Of a stretch of DNA of 53,273 nucleotides, positions 43,562 to 52,700 are shown piece by piece. The position numbers and the translations under genes were made by a program. The DNA is taken from positions 1-53,273 of the forward strand of contig NZ_JASIRT010000034.1 of NCBI RefSeq assembly GCF_030063475.1, given 5' to 3'. Under the pieces are notes generated by a model that saw nothing but the letters and a program-made list of their open reading frames with translations, did not search any database and had not been told where the DNA came from. How positions within the stretch are numbered: the first letter of the stretch is position 1; the number at the start of each line of letters is the position of its first letter. This DNA is from Roseomonas sp. E05 (GTDB taxonomy: Bacteria; Pseudomonadota; Alphaproteobacteria; Acetobacterales; Acetobacteraceae).

Positions 43562-43589
43562 TTGACATATTTCGAAATCGAAATATGAA
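43562..43589 (+). promoter_or_regulatory. Cascade operon promoter with embedded dyad operator
   Basis: TTGACA at 43562-43567 and TATGAA at 43584-43589, 16 bp apart, make a good sigma70-type promoter reading toward casA. Between and overlapping them is an inverted repeat with 10-bp arms (CATATTTCGA at 43566-43575 and its exact complement at 43578-43587, centre AA). A protein bound here would block polymerase, so the operon is probably repressed. This AT-rich dyad is conspicuous in its GC-rich surroundings. Confidence 0.7.
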
Positions 43590-43656
43590 GTGTTTGTAGC
43601 GCCTGCCGATAGACTCGGTGGGCGGCTTCCTGCGGTGTCGTACTGGAGGGACTTCC

Positions 43657-45255
43657 ATGGCTAACGGCAACTACCTGCTATCGCGCTACCTGCCCGCTGT
43701 TCTCGCGGGCGGCGGCAGGGCCATGATCGCGCCGTGGGAGATAGCGGGGACGGAGGACGGTCGCATGCCCGTCTCCCTGGCGCTCGCCGATAACCTGCTG
43801 AACGCGGTAGGCCTGGAGATGCTGGCCGGCTTTCTGCAGGTCTTCGCGGCCCCCGCGGACGAAGCCGAATGGGCAACGGTGTGGCGCGACCCGCCCTCCC
43901 CCGCGGCATTGAGGGCTCGCTTCGAGGCTGCGGCACCGATGTTCGGCCTGCGCGGCGAAAGGCCCGCCTTCCAGGACCGCCGCCTTGCCGACGCGGAGTT
44001 GCGGCCAATGGCAAAGCTATTCCACGCCGTTCCAAGCAGCGGCGCCCTGGCGATGTCCGAGGCGGGGGCAATGGTCGCGCTTTACGCAATGCAGGCGCAC
44101 GCGCACGGCGGCGGACGCGGCTACCGCACCTCGCTTTCGGGCGGGGGGCCGCTGCGAACCGTCCCGGTCGCGGGGGACACGCTGTTCCGCCGCGCCTGGG
44201 CGCTGGTCCTGCCGGCCGGCGAGTTCCGCGCCCTCGGCGCCGAACGGGACGCGCCGGAACTGCGCTACCCCTGGACGGCGGACCACCAGCCCTCGGACGT
44301 TATCGGGCGCGCCTCCCACCCCGCGACGACCCTCTATTGGGCGGTGCCCCGCCGCTTCCTCCTGCCGGACGCAACGGCGCGTGGAACCTGCCCGCTCACC
44401 GGCGAGCGGGACGCGGCGCTGATCGAAGGGGTACGGGAGAAGGACGGTGGCCCGTCCTATCCCAGCGAGCTGTGGACGCACCCGCTGACGCCCTACCGGA
44501 AGGGCGGCGCCAACAAGGCGCCCCTCACCCCGCTCCGCGCCATCGGCTTCCCGGACGGCATCGGCTGGCGCCACCGCGCTGGGCTGGTCGCCGATCCGGG
44601 CGAGGACGGCCAGGCCGCGCGGATCGTCCGGGCCTGGACAGACCCCGGCGGCCGGGCACGACGCCTCGGCGGGGAGCGGCTCGTCCGCCTGCACGCCTAC
44701 GGGGCGCGCTGCGACAATGCCAAGGTCCTCGGCTACCTGGATTCGGTGCAGCCCTACCGCTTGGCCCCGGAGAAGTGCGAGGCGGTGGTCGAGAGGGAGA
44801 TGCGGGGCGCGGCGGGCGCCGCCGAGCAGGCGCGGCTCGGGCTCCGATTCCAGCTCGGCCTCGCACTGCGGCGCTCCCCCTCGCAGGACGACTGGAAGGC
44901 GATGGGGGACGTCCTGGACGAGGCCGCCTCTACCTTCTGGGCGGGGACCGAGCGCGCGGCGGACGCGCTGTTCGACGCAGCCTCGGAGGCGTTCTCGGAA
45001 CCCGACGGCGGCGAGGCGGCGATGCCCGGGGCGCGGGAGCGCTTCGCGGCCGAGCTGCGGCGCGCCGCCGTCGAGGTCTTCGACCGGCTGACGGAGAGCT
45101 CCGTCGACCAGGACCCGGCGCACTTCGCGGGGCGCCGCGACGCGCTGCACGGGATCCCGTTCTGGCCAACCGTGCGGACGCCGCTGCAGCTGCCGGTGCC
45201 GGAGCGCAAGGCCGGGAAGACGAAGGGCAAGGCGGGCAAGGAGAAGCGGAATTGA
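43657..45255 (+). CDS. casA: Cascade large subunit Cas8e (Cse1/CasA)
   Basis: A 532-residue protein in the casA position. The N-terminus (MANGNYLLSRYLPAVL) is unlike the usual FNLL..PWIPV start, but AAAPMFGLRGERPAFQDRRLAD matches the family's F.L.....FQ block, and the C-terminal helical bundle is present (ADALFDAASEAFSE... RRAAVEVFDRLTESS). Cas8e recognises the PAM and recruits Cas3. ATG 43657 has CTGGAGGGAC upstream. The last residues are Lys-rich. Identification rests on position, size and weak motifs, and is firm in context. Confidence 0.88.
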   Translation: MANGNYLLSRYLPAVLAGGGRAMIAPWEIAGTEDGRMPVSLALADNLLNAVGLEMLAGFLQVFAAPADEAEWATVWRDPPSPAALRARFEAAAPMFGLRGERPAFQDRRLADAELRPMAKLFHAVPSSGALAMSEAGAMVALYAMQAHAHGGGRGYRTSLSGGGPLRTVPVAGDTLFRRAWALVLPAGEFRALGAERDAPELRYPWTADHQPSDVIGRASHPATTLYWAVPRRFLLPDATARGTCPLTGERDAALIEGVREKDGGPSYPSELWTHPLTPYRKGGANKAPLTPLRAIGFPDGIGWRHRAGLVADPGEDGQAARIVRAWTDPGGRARRLGGERLVRLHAYGARCDNAKVLGYLDSVQPYRLAPEKCEAVVEREMRGAAGAAEQARLGLRFQLGLALRRSPSQDDWKAMGDVLDEAASTFWAGTERAADALFDAASEAFSEPDGGEAAMPGARERFAAELRRAAVEVFDRLTESSVDQDPAHFAGRRDALHGIPFWPTVRTPLQLPVPERKAGKTKGKAGKEKRN

Positions 45256-45836
45256 GCGACACGGCACCGCGGCGCGGCGAGACCGCCCGCAGGATCAACG
45301 AGTGGCACGCCTGGCTTCGCGGGTCGCAGGCCGAGGGCAAGGAGAGGAAGGCCAACGCCGCGGCGCTCGCGGAGATGCGGCGCTGCTCCACGCCAGGCGA
45401 GGTGATGCTGACCTGGCCCTTCGGGCGCCTGCTGCGCATGGTCTTCCCGCAGGTCGCGGCGGCCGGGGTCGAGGCGGCCCACGGAAAGGACATCGAGGCG
45501 CTCGCCCGGACAGCCCTCGTCATGTCGCGGGCGTCGCGGGCGGGGGCCGAACCACCGACCCTGGGGCGTGTCCCGCGCCTCATGGCGCAGGTCCCGGAGG
45601 GGGGACGCGCGCCCGCCGTCGGCAGGGTCCGCGCCAACATCCTGCTTGCCTCGCCCGACGAGGACGAGGCGTGCCGCACGCTGCTCTCCCTGTTGCCGCT
45701 GCTCGGCGGCGGCGAACCCGTGCTCGACCCCGGGCACGTCCTGCGTGCCATGCGCCGGTGGGACGAGGCGAAAACGGACTGGGCGATGGAGTATTACGCG
45801 GCGCTCCCGCCGGACGAGAAGGCCGACGCCGCCTGA
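45252..45836 (+). CDS. casB: Cascade small subunit Cas11e (Cse2/CasB)
   Basis: A 194-residue, mostly helical, Arg/Ala-rich protein. The TTG start at 45252 overlaps the casA stop as TTGA, giving MSDTAPRRGETARRINEWHAWLRG. The middle has ALAEMRRCSTPGEVML, typical of Cse2 (RA.LRR..), and the C-terminus has VRANILLASPDEDEACRTLLSLLPLLGG. Two copies normally bridge the belly of Cascade and stabilise the R-loop. No better ATG start exists. Confidence 0.88.
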   Translation: MSDTAPRRGETARRINEWHAWLRGSQAEGKERKANAAALAEMRRCSTPGEVMLTWPFGRLLRMVFPQVAAAGVEAAHGKDIEALARTALVMSRASRAGAEPPTLGRVPRLMAQVPEGGRAPAVGRVRANILLASPDEDEACRTLLSLLPLLGGGEPVLDPGHVLRAMRRWDEAKTDWAMEYYAALPPDEKADAA

Positions 45837-45889
45837 GGCGGCACCCGGCAGGCACCCGCGAACCGAAATCCGAACGGAGGACCAGCACG

Positions 45890-46939
45890 ATGGCCGACAA
45901 CCTGCAGATCCACTTCCTCGCCGCCTACCCCGCCTCCTGCCTGGTGCGCGGCCGCGACGGGCGCCCGAAGACCATGCGCTACGGCGGCGCCGTCCGCGCG
46001 CGCGTCTCGAGCGCCTCGCTCAAGCGCGCGGTGCGCACCTCCGACCTGTTCCTCGACCGCTTCGCCGCGGGCGGCCAGCTGGGCGTGCGCACCCGGCGCA
46101 TCGGCGAGATGATCGTGGAGCGCCTGTGCGCGGGCGAGGACCTGGACGAGGCGAAGGTCTCCGCGGCGATGGCGCCCGCCGTCGCCGGGTTCGGCAAGCT
46201 CGACCCGGAGAAGCCGGGAAACATCCGCCAGCTCGCCTTCATCTCGCCCGAGGAGCTCCACCAAGCCGTTGACGCCGTCCGCAAGGCCGTCGCCTCGGGC
46301 ACCGCGATCGAACGCGAGATCCTGCTCCAGCCGACCGTGCGCGCCGTAGACGTCGGGCTGTTCGGCCGCATGCTGGCGGACGAGGCCGAGACTGTACGGA
46401 TGACCGCCGCGGCCGACGTGGCGCACCCCTTCACGGTCGGGAAGGCGGAGGTGGAGGCGGACTTCTACGTTGCCGTGGACGACCGCGGCGTCGATGCCGA
46501 GGAGGTCGCCAGCGGCTTCATGGGCGACGCCTTCTTCACCTCCGGCCTCTTCTACGGCTACGCGCGCGTCGACATGGAGCAGCTCGCGCGGAACCTCGGC
46601 GGCGACACGGATCTGGCCGCACAGGCCGCGGCGGCCCTGGTGGAGGCACTCGGCACGGTGTCCCCCGCGGGCAAGCGCGCAGGCTTCGGCTCGCACAGCC
46701 GGGCCGCCTGGATGATGGTCGAGCGCGGCGCCTCCACCCCGGTCAGCCTCGCCACCGCCTTCCTGAACCCCATCACCAAAGAGGACCAGCTCGCCGAGGC
46801 GTCCAAGCGCGCCACGCAGCTGGCCGAGGGGTTCGACCGGGCCTACGGCACGAAGTGGGAGCGCCGAACGATGGACGTGCTCGGCGGCCAGGGCTCCATG
46901 GCCGACCTAGCCGCGCTGGCTGCGGCCGGGGCCGCCTGA
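45890..46939 (+). CDS. casC: Cascade backbone subunit Cas7e (Cse4/CasC)
   Basis: A 349-residue RAMP-fold protein with the typical Cas7e start LQIHFLAAYPASCLVRGRDGRPKTMRYGGAVRARVSSASLKRAVRTS, including the RVSSASLKRA motif, and later SGFMGDAFFTSGLFYGYARVDMEQLARNL. Six copies coat the crRNA spacer. ATG 45890 has ACGGAGGACCAGC upstream. It starts 53 bp after casB and is followed 4 bp later by casD. Confidence 0.95.
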   Translation: MADNLQIHFLAAYPASCLVRGRDGRPKTMRYGGAVRARVSSASLKRAVRTSDLFLDRFAAGGQLGVRTRRIGEMIVERLCAGEDLDEAKVSAAMAPAVAGFGKLDPEKPGNIRQLAFISPEELHQAVDAVRKAVASGTAIEREILLQPTVRAVDVGLFGRMLADEAETVRMTAAADVAHPFTVGKAEVEADFYVAVDDRGVDAEEVASGFMGDAFFTSGLFYGYARVDMEQLARNLGGDTDLAAQAAAALVEALGTVSPAGKRAGFGSHSRAAWMMVERGASTPVSLATAFLNPITKEDQLAEASKRATQLAEGFDRAYGTKWERRTMDVLGGQGSMADLAALAAAGAA

Positions 46940-46943
46940 GGCC

Positions 46944-47768
46944 ATGGACGACGCCGTCCTCTGTTTCCGGCTGCACGGCGCCATGGCCGCCTGGGGGAAC
47001 CCGTCGGCCTCCGGCGGCGAGCGGCCCTCCGACACGCGGCCGGGGCGCGGCGCGGTGATCGGCATCCTCAGCGCCGCACTCGGCTACGGGCACGCCCGCG
47101 CGGCGGACATCGCCCGGCTCTCCGAGGGAGTTTGGGTGGCCTCGGCGTCGCACGGCGAGCTCCGCCTCGCAGCCGACTTCAGAACTGCGCAGACCAACCC
47201 CAAGCCGCCCCGCGGCACCGGCCCGTGGGCGACGCGGCGCGATGCGCTGCAGGCCGGGGTCGGCACCACCCGCATCGGCGTGCGCCAGCACGTCGAGGAC
47301 GCGCTATGGCGCGTGTTCGTCGCTGCCCGGCCCGGCGGCGGCATCGACCTGGGCGGGCTGCTCGAGGCGCTGCGCGCGCCGCGCTACCTGCTCTCCCTGG
47401 GCAGGCGGGAGTTCCCGCTGGCGCTGCCGCCCTCGCCCGAGATCCTGGCGGGCGGCCTGATGGGGGCGGCGGACGGCTACGCGGCGGTGCCGGACCTGGA
47501 CCCGCGCGGGCCGCTCCGCTGGGCGCTGGACGACCTGCGCCGGATGCTGGCCCGGGCGGACCGCGGCGGCTATCGGCTGTGCTGGGACGTGGGCTTCCCC
47601 GGCGCTCCCGCGGATGGCCAGGCGCGGCCGGTGGTGGACGACCCCGCCTCGCGCGACGCCTGGCGCTTCCGCCCGCGGCTGGAGGCGTGGAAAACCGTGA
47701 GGCCCGCCCCGGCCACCGCGGCCGGGGCGGAGGCGCTCGGCTTCTTCGAAAGCGCGGACGAGGAGTGA
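46944..47768 (+). CDS. casD: Cascade subunit Cas5e (CasD)
   Basis: A 274-residue protein with the Cas5e opening MDDAVLCFRLHGAMAAWGNPSASGGERPSDTRPGRGAVIGILSAALGYG, including the L.GPMqAWG-like pattern and P.KS-like segment before a helix. Cas5e binds the 5' handle of the crRNA and contacts Cas8e. The stop overlaps a GTG for the next gene. It is somewhat longer than the E. coli homologue (224 residues). Confidence 0.93.
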   Translation: MDDAVLCFRLHGAMAAWGNPSASGGERPSDTRPGRGAVIGILSAALGYGHARAADIARLSEGVWVASASHGELRLAADFRTAQTNPKPPRGTGPWATRRDALQAGVGTTRIGVRQHVEDALWRVFVAARPGGGIDLGGLLEALRAPRYLLSLGRREFPLALPPSPEILAGGLMGAADGYAAVPDLDPRGPLRWALDDLRRMLARADRGGYRLCWDVGFPGAPADGQARPVVDDPASRDAWRFRPRLEAWKTVRPAPATAAGAEALGFFESADEE

Positions 47769-47773
47769 AGCGC

Positions 47774-48463
47774 ATGTTCCTCACCAAGGCTTCCCTGAGG
47801 TCCTCCGAGCGCGGCGGGACCGGCGCGCTCGCGGCTTTCCTGGCCGGGGCCTCCGCCTCCATCGGGCAGGGGCACCACCTCGTCTGGTCCCTGTTCGGCG
47901 ACCGCGGGGGCGAGCGCCGCTTCCTGTATCGGATGACCGGGCCCACCGCGGCCGCCCCCATCCTCGTCGCCTCCGCCGAGGAACCGCGGGACGACCACAA
48001 CCTGTGGGACCTGGACATCAAGCCGCTGCGGCTGCTCGGCGCGCTCGCCGCGGGTGACCGGGTCGAGTGGTCCATCCGCGTCAACGCGACGGTGAAGAGC
48101 CGTGCGGGGACCGGGAAGGCGCGCAGCTCCGCCCACTGCATCGTGGACCGCGCGCGCCGGGAGGGCATGGAGGGCACCTCGGCGCAGGTTGCCGCCCAGG
48201 TCGTGCCGCCCTGGCTGGAGGCGCGGCTCGCCCGCGCGGGGCTGGACGCCACGGCCGAGGCGATGACCGTCCAAGCGTACGACAAGCGCCGCTTCGGGCA
48301 CTCGCCGAACGGCTACAGCCAGCCCGTCGTCATCGCCACGACGGACGTGGTCGGAACGGGCACCGTGCGCGACCCAGACATCCTCCGTGCGGCGATGCTC
48401 GATGGCATCGGCGGCGGCAAGGCATACGGGTGCGGCCTTCTCCTCGTGCGGCGGGCCGCGTGA
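47774..48463 (+). CDS. casE: crRNA-processing endonuclease Cas6e (CasE)
   Basis: A 229-residue protein. ATG 47774 (MFLTKASLRSS) matches the family start and has GAGGAG eight bases upstream; GTG 47765 is an alternative. The expected catalytic region is IGQGHHLVWSLFGD, where a His serves as general base in Cas6e, followed by RFLYRM. The C-terminus has the Gly-rich loop MLDGIGGGKAYGCGLLLV. It cuts at the base of the repeat hairpin and stays bound. With two different repeats in this locus, it must tolerate both loop sequences. Confidence 0.94.
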   Translation: MFLTKASLRSSERGGTGALAAFLAGASASIGQGHHLVWSLFGDRGGERRFLYRMTGPTAAAPILVASAEEPRDDHNLWDLDIKPLRLLGALAAGDRVEWSIRVNATVKSRAGTGKARSSAHCIVDRARREGMEGTSAQVAAQVVPPWLEARLARAGLDATAEAMTVQAYDKRRFGHSPNGYSQPVVIATTDVVGTGTVRDPDILRAAMLDGIGGGKAYGCGLLLVRRAA

Positions 48464-49392
48464 CCGTACTCCCGGGAAGCACACCCGCTCGTCCCATCCC
48501 CATCAAAGCCAGATCCTCCTACGTCTGGCTGTCAATGGGGCGGCTGGACGTCGAAGACGGTGCTTTCGTGCTGGTGGACGGCGAGGGTATTCGGGTCCAG
48601 ATCCCGATTGGCTCCCTGACCTGTCTGTTCCTCGAACCCGGAACGGTCGTTACCCATGCGGCGGTCAGGCTTGCCGCGCAGGTCGGGTGCCTGTTGATCT
48701 GGACCGGCGACGGCGGAGTCCGCTTCTACGCCGCCGGTCAGCCTGGCGGTGCCAGGTCCGAGCGGCTGCTCCACCAGGCTCGGCTCGCCCTCGACGACGG
48801 GCTGCGCCTCGCGGTCGTGCGCAAGATGTATGCGCTGCGCTTTGGCGAGGATCCGCCTGCCAAGAGGAGCCTCGACCAGCTGCGCGGAATCGAGGCGTCC
48901 AGGGTCAAGCGCATCTACGAGAACCTGGCCGCCAAGCACCATGTCAGGTGGCATGGCAGGGATTATGATCCCCGCCGGGGTGGGAGCCTCGGCAAGGACC
49001 TGCCCAACATCTGCCTGAGCGCGGCGAACGCCTGCCTCTACGGCGTGTGCGAGGCGGCCATCCTCGCGGCGGGCTATGCGCCCAGCATCGGCTTCCTCCA
49101 CACCGGAAAGGCGCGTTCCTTCGTCTTCGACATCGGCGATCTGCTGAAGTTCGAGACGGTGGCGCCGCTGGCGTTCAGAGTTGCCGCGGAAAAGCCGGAA
49201 AATCCCGAACGCGCGGTCAGGCTCGCGTGCCGCGATGCGTTCCGCGCAGGGCGCATCCTTCAGCGCCTGGTCCCGTTGATCGAAGATGTCCTGAGCGTCG
49301 AGGGCCTTGTTCCTCCCGCCCCCGCACCGGAAGCCATGCCCATCGCCTTCGACGACGAGGAGGCGACGGGCGATGCTGGTCATCGTTCTTGA
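48460..49392 (+). CDS. cas1: CRISPR integrase Cas1 (type I-E)
   Basis: A 310-residue Cas1e. GTG 48460 overlaps the casE stop. The catalytic residues are visible: Glu in LRGIEASRVKRIYENLA, His in IGFLHTGKARSFVFDIGDLL, and Asp in the same block (VFDIGD). It forms the Cas1-Cas2 integrase that inserts new spacers at the leader end. All three metal ligands appear intact, so adaptation should be active, consistent with the long and nearly uniform array 2. Confidence 0.95.
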   Translation: MTVLPGSTPARPIPIKARSSYVWLSMGRLDVEDGAFVLVDGEGIRVQIPIGSLTCLFLEPGTVVTHAAVRLAAQVGCLLIWTGDGGVRFYAAGQPGGARSERLLHQARLALDDGLRLAVVRKMYALRFGEDPPAKRSLDQLRGIEASRVKRIYENLAAKHHVRWHGRDYDPRRGGSLGKDLPNICLSAANACLYGVCEAAILAAGYAPSIGFLHTGKARSFVFDIGDLLKFETVAPLAFRVAAEKPENPERAVRLACRDAFRAGRILQRLVPLIEDVLSVEGLVPPAPAPEAMPIAFDDEEATGDAGHRS

Positions 49393-49666
49393 GAATGCCC
49401 CGGATCGCCTACGGGGCAGGCTGTCGCTTTGGTTTCTGGAGGTCCGGGCCGGCGTGTTCGTGGGCAAGGCATCACCGAGGCTCCGCGACCGCATCTGGAG
49501 CGAGATCGCATCGGACCTCGGCCAGGGGAATGCGGTGATGGTCGAAGCCATGCCCTCCGAAGAGGCTGGCTTCAGGTTCCGGACCGCAGGGGGGAACAGG
49601 CGCCTTCCACTCGACTTCGACGGCTTCCCGCTCGTCGGATTCCGGCCGCCCTTGGCCTCCAATTAG
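49373..49666 (+). CDS. cas2: CRISPR adaptation protein Cas2 (type I-E, CasD-type Cas2e)
   Basis: A 97-residue Cas2e beginning MLVIVLENAPDRLRGRLSLWFLEVRAGVFVGKASPRLRDRIW, the ferredoxin-like fold of the E. coli-type Cas2. ATG 49373 lies inside the end of cas1 (20-bp overlap), with GAGGAGGCGACGGG as ribosome binding site. It is the structural partner of Cas1. The leader of array 2 starts directly after its stop. Confidence 0.94.
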   Translation: MLVIVLENAPDRLRGRLSLWFLEVRAGVFVGKASPRLRDRIWSEIASDLGQGNAVMVEAMPSEEAGFRFRTAGGNRRLPLDFDGFPLVGFRPPLASN

Positions 49667-49768
49667 GCCACCTCCGCAGCTCATTGACAGCCACATCAGA
49701 TGTGAACAACATTCGGTGATGCTGAATGTCTCTGAAAAGCCGCGCTTTTTCAGAAGGTTCCAGGAATA
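49667..49768 (+). promoter_or_regulatory. Leader of CRISPR array 2
   Basis: An AT-richer 102-bp segment between cas2 and the first repeat. TTGACA at 49684-49689 could be a -35 box, with CAACAT 17 bp further (49707-49712) as a weak -10. A perfect inverted repeat CACATC-A-GATGTG (49692-49704) lies between them, and ACATTC...GAATGT (49709-49729) follows. CTGAAAAGC pairs with the T-rich GCTTTTTCAG nearby (about 49732-49753). The last bases are TTCCAGGAATA, shared with the array 1 leader. Confidence 0.7.
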
Positions 49769-52700
49769 CCCGTCCCCGCACACGCGGGGGTCACCCGCAG
49801 GCTGCGTATCAGGCGGAGTTTGCGGCCAGCCCGTCCCCGCACACGCGGGGGTCACCCGATGCCGAGCGACTTCTCCTTTGCCGTACACTCCCCGTCCCCG
49901 CACACGCGGGGGTCACCCGTCAGTGGCGTGACCCGATACAAGGGGTACGAGCCCGTCCCCGCACACGCGGGGGTCACCCGCGGCTGGAGATCATCCTGGG
50001 TAGCTCACCGCCCCCGTCCCCGCACACGCGGGGGTCACCCGAGTATGACGACCTGGAGATCCTGACCCGTGGACCCGTCCCCGCACACGCGGGGGTCACC
50101 CGCGATCCGGCACCGCGACGGCGCTCGTGATCTCCCCGTCCCCGCACACGCGGGGGTCACCCGGAGTATTTCGAGGCCGTCGACAAGCTGGTCTCCCCGT
50201 CCCCGCACACGCGGGGGTCACCCGCGGATATCACTGGGTCGCCAGCAAGTGCAGCCCCCGTCCCCGCACACGCGGGGGTCACCCGACTGATACTGAACGA
50301 CTGAACTGGCTGGAGCACCCGTCCCCGCACACGCGGGGGTCACCCGCGTGCCTCTGGAATCTGTGCGCGCCGACAATGCCCGTCCCCGCACACGCGGGGG
50401 TCACCCGACGGTGGCCGAGTTGTCCAAGGGCGCGGCCCCCCCGTCCCCGCACACGCGGGGGTCACCCGACAGCGAGTGCGAGGCGAGGTGGAACCACTGG
50501 CCCGTCCCCGCACACGCGGGGGTCACCCGATCCGTGGGCGCGAGATACTGGTCTCTTTTCTCCCGTCCCCGCACACGCGGGGGTCACCCGCTGCCCTGTC
50601 CGCGCTGGGCGTATTCACCCACCCCGTCCCCGCACACGCGGGGGTCACCCGGACTGGAACGAGTTTGCCGCGCGCATTCCGTTCCCGTCCCCGCACACGC
50701 GGGGGTCACCCGCATCCGGCGGCCTGGAAGGCGACCGCTACAGCCCCGTCCCCGCACACGCGGGGGTCACCCGGATCGCGGCAGCCATCAAAGCCTCGTC
50801 AGTACCCCGTCCCCGCACACGCGGGGGTCACCCGTGCCGAGTCTTTGTTAAGGTTACTAAGACAAACCCGTCCCCGCACACGCGGGGGTCACCCGGATAA
50901 AAAGGCGGTCGCCTTCACGGCTTCCCCCCCGTCCCCGCACACGCGGGGGTCACCCGACTGGGGAAGTGGTAGTAGTTGGGGGAGTCCGCCCGTCCCCGCA
51001 CACGCGGGGGTCACCCGGCGGATCATCTCTGCGAGGTGATCCAGGCGGTCCCGTCCCCGCACACGCGGGGGTCACCCGTGAGGAAGAACGGCTTGCCTCC
51101 ATGGCGTGGCCCCGTCCCCGCACACGCGGGGGTCACCCGGTCGATGCCTCGCGTGAGGCGCTCCACGTCGGCCCGTCCCCGCACACGCGGGGGTCACCCG
51201 CCTTCCTGGAAACCGACGACGACTTCGCCGCCCCCGTCCCCGCACACGCGGGGGTCACCCGGGCGCCCCCTGCAATTTCCGGGGCCTCAAGCACCCGTCC
51301 CCGCACACGCGGGGGTCACCCGCAGTTGGGCCGAGTTCGCCTCGGCGCTGGCGGCCCGTCCCCGCACACGCGGGGGTCACCCGGACAGAAGCTCAACACG
51401 CCGCTTCGTCCTGAGCCCGTCCCCGCACACGCGGGGGTCACCCGGCTCGCGCCCATTGCAGCGCAGCAGGCGCGGCCCCGTCCCCGCACACGCGGGGGTC
51501 ACCCAGGCGTCGGAGCGCTACGGCGTGGACAAAAAGACCCGTCCCCGCACACGCGGGGGTCACCCTGCCGAGATGGGCGCGCTTCGAGGGCTTCATCGCC
51601 CCGTCCCCGCACACGCGGGGGTCACCCGGATCGCGGAGTTGGAGGAGACCCCGCGAGGCACCCGTCCCCGCACACGCGGGGGTCACCCGCCGCTCCGGTC
51701 GGGCAGCGGCGCCATCTCGCCCCCGTCCCCGCACACGCGGGGGTCACCCGGCGTCGCCATCGAGCGCGTCGCCCAGGTCGAACCCGTCCCCGCACACGCG
51801 GGGGTCACCCGGCCGCGACGGATGACCTAGAGCGTCTGGCGCACCCGTCCCCGCACACGCGGGGGTCACCCGGCATCCGAACTGGAATCCCTCTTCGAGC
51901 AGGTCCCGTCCCCGCACACGCGGGGGTCACCCGATGTGGAATGAGGACCGGGCGATCCTGCGGGACCCGTCCCCGCACACGCGGGGGTCACCCGCTTCGA
52001 CGCCGCCGTGCTTTCTCTTGGCGGAACCTGTCCCCGCACACGCGGGGGTCACCCGCTGTTCTGGAGTCATGCCACGGTTCTGAGCAACCCGTCCCCGCAC
52101 ACGCGGGGGTCACCCGGTCCACGCGAAGATTGCTCGCATCCGCAAGCACCCGTCCCCGCACACGCGGGGGTCACCCGAGCGACGTGTACTGCCTGACTGT
52201 CCCTGAGACCCCGTCCCCGCACACGCGGGGGTCACCCGCCTTCTGGACGAGGCCGGCCGCACCAGCACCGCCCGTCCCCGCACACGCGGGGGTCACCCGG
52301 TTCAGCATCAAGAGGCATACCCAGTGATCTGCCCGTCCCCGCACACGCGGGGGTCACCCGCTGATCGACGGCCACCGGCCCGGCCTGGTGATCCCGTCCC
52401 CGCACACGCGGGGGTCACCCGCACCTACCTGCCGGAGGGCTCGGCCCGGCCGCCCCGTCCCCGCACACGCGGGGGTCACCCGATCGGTTGTCGGGAGGGG
52501 ACGGCGGTGCGGTCCCCGTCCCCGCACACGCGGGGGTCACCCGTCATCGTTGCTGGCGCCAGCCTTGCTCATATGCCCGTCCCCGCACACGCGGGGGTCA
52601 CCCGACATTCGTGCTGCGGCTGCCCGTTCCGACCTGCCCGTCCCCGCACACGCGGGGGTCACCCGTCATAGACGAATTCGCGCAGCTTCTTGCCGCTCCC

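Noticed and set aside
50966-52327. A 453-codon open frame rich in PSPHTRGSP, VPAHAGVTR and RPRTRGGHP repeats, and similar frames from 49716 to 53107
   Set aside because: These are translations of CRISPR repeats; a 61-bp period rotates through the three frames, creating repetitive pseudo-proteins.
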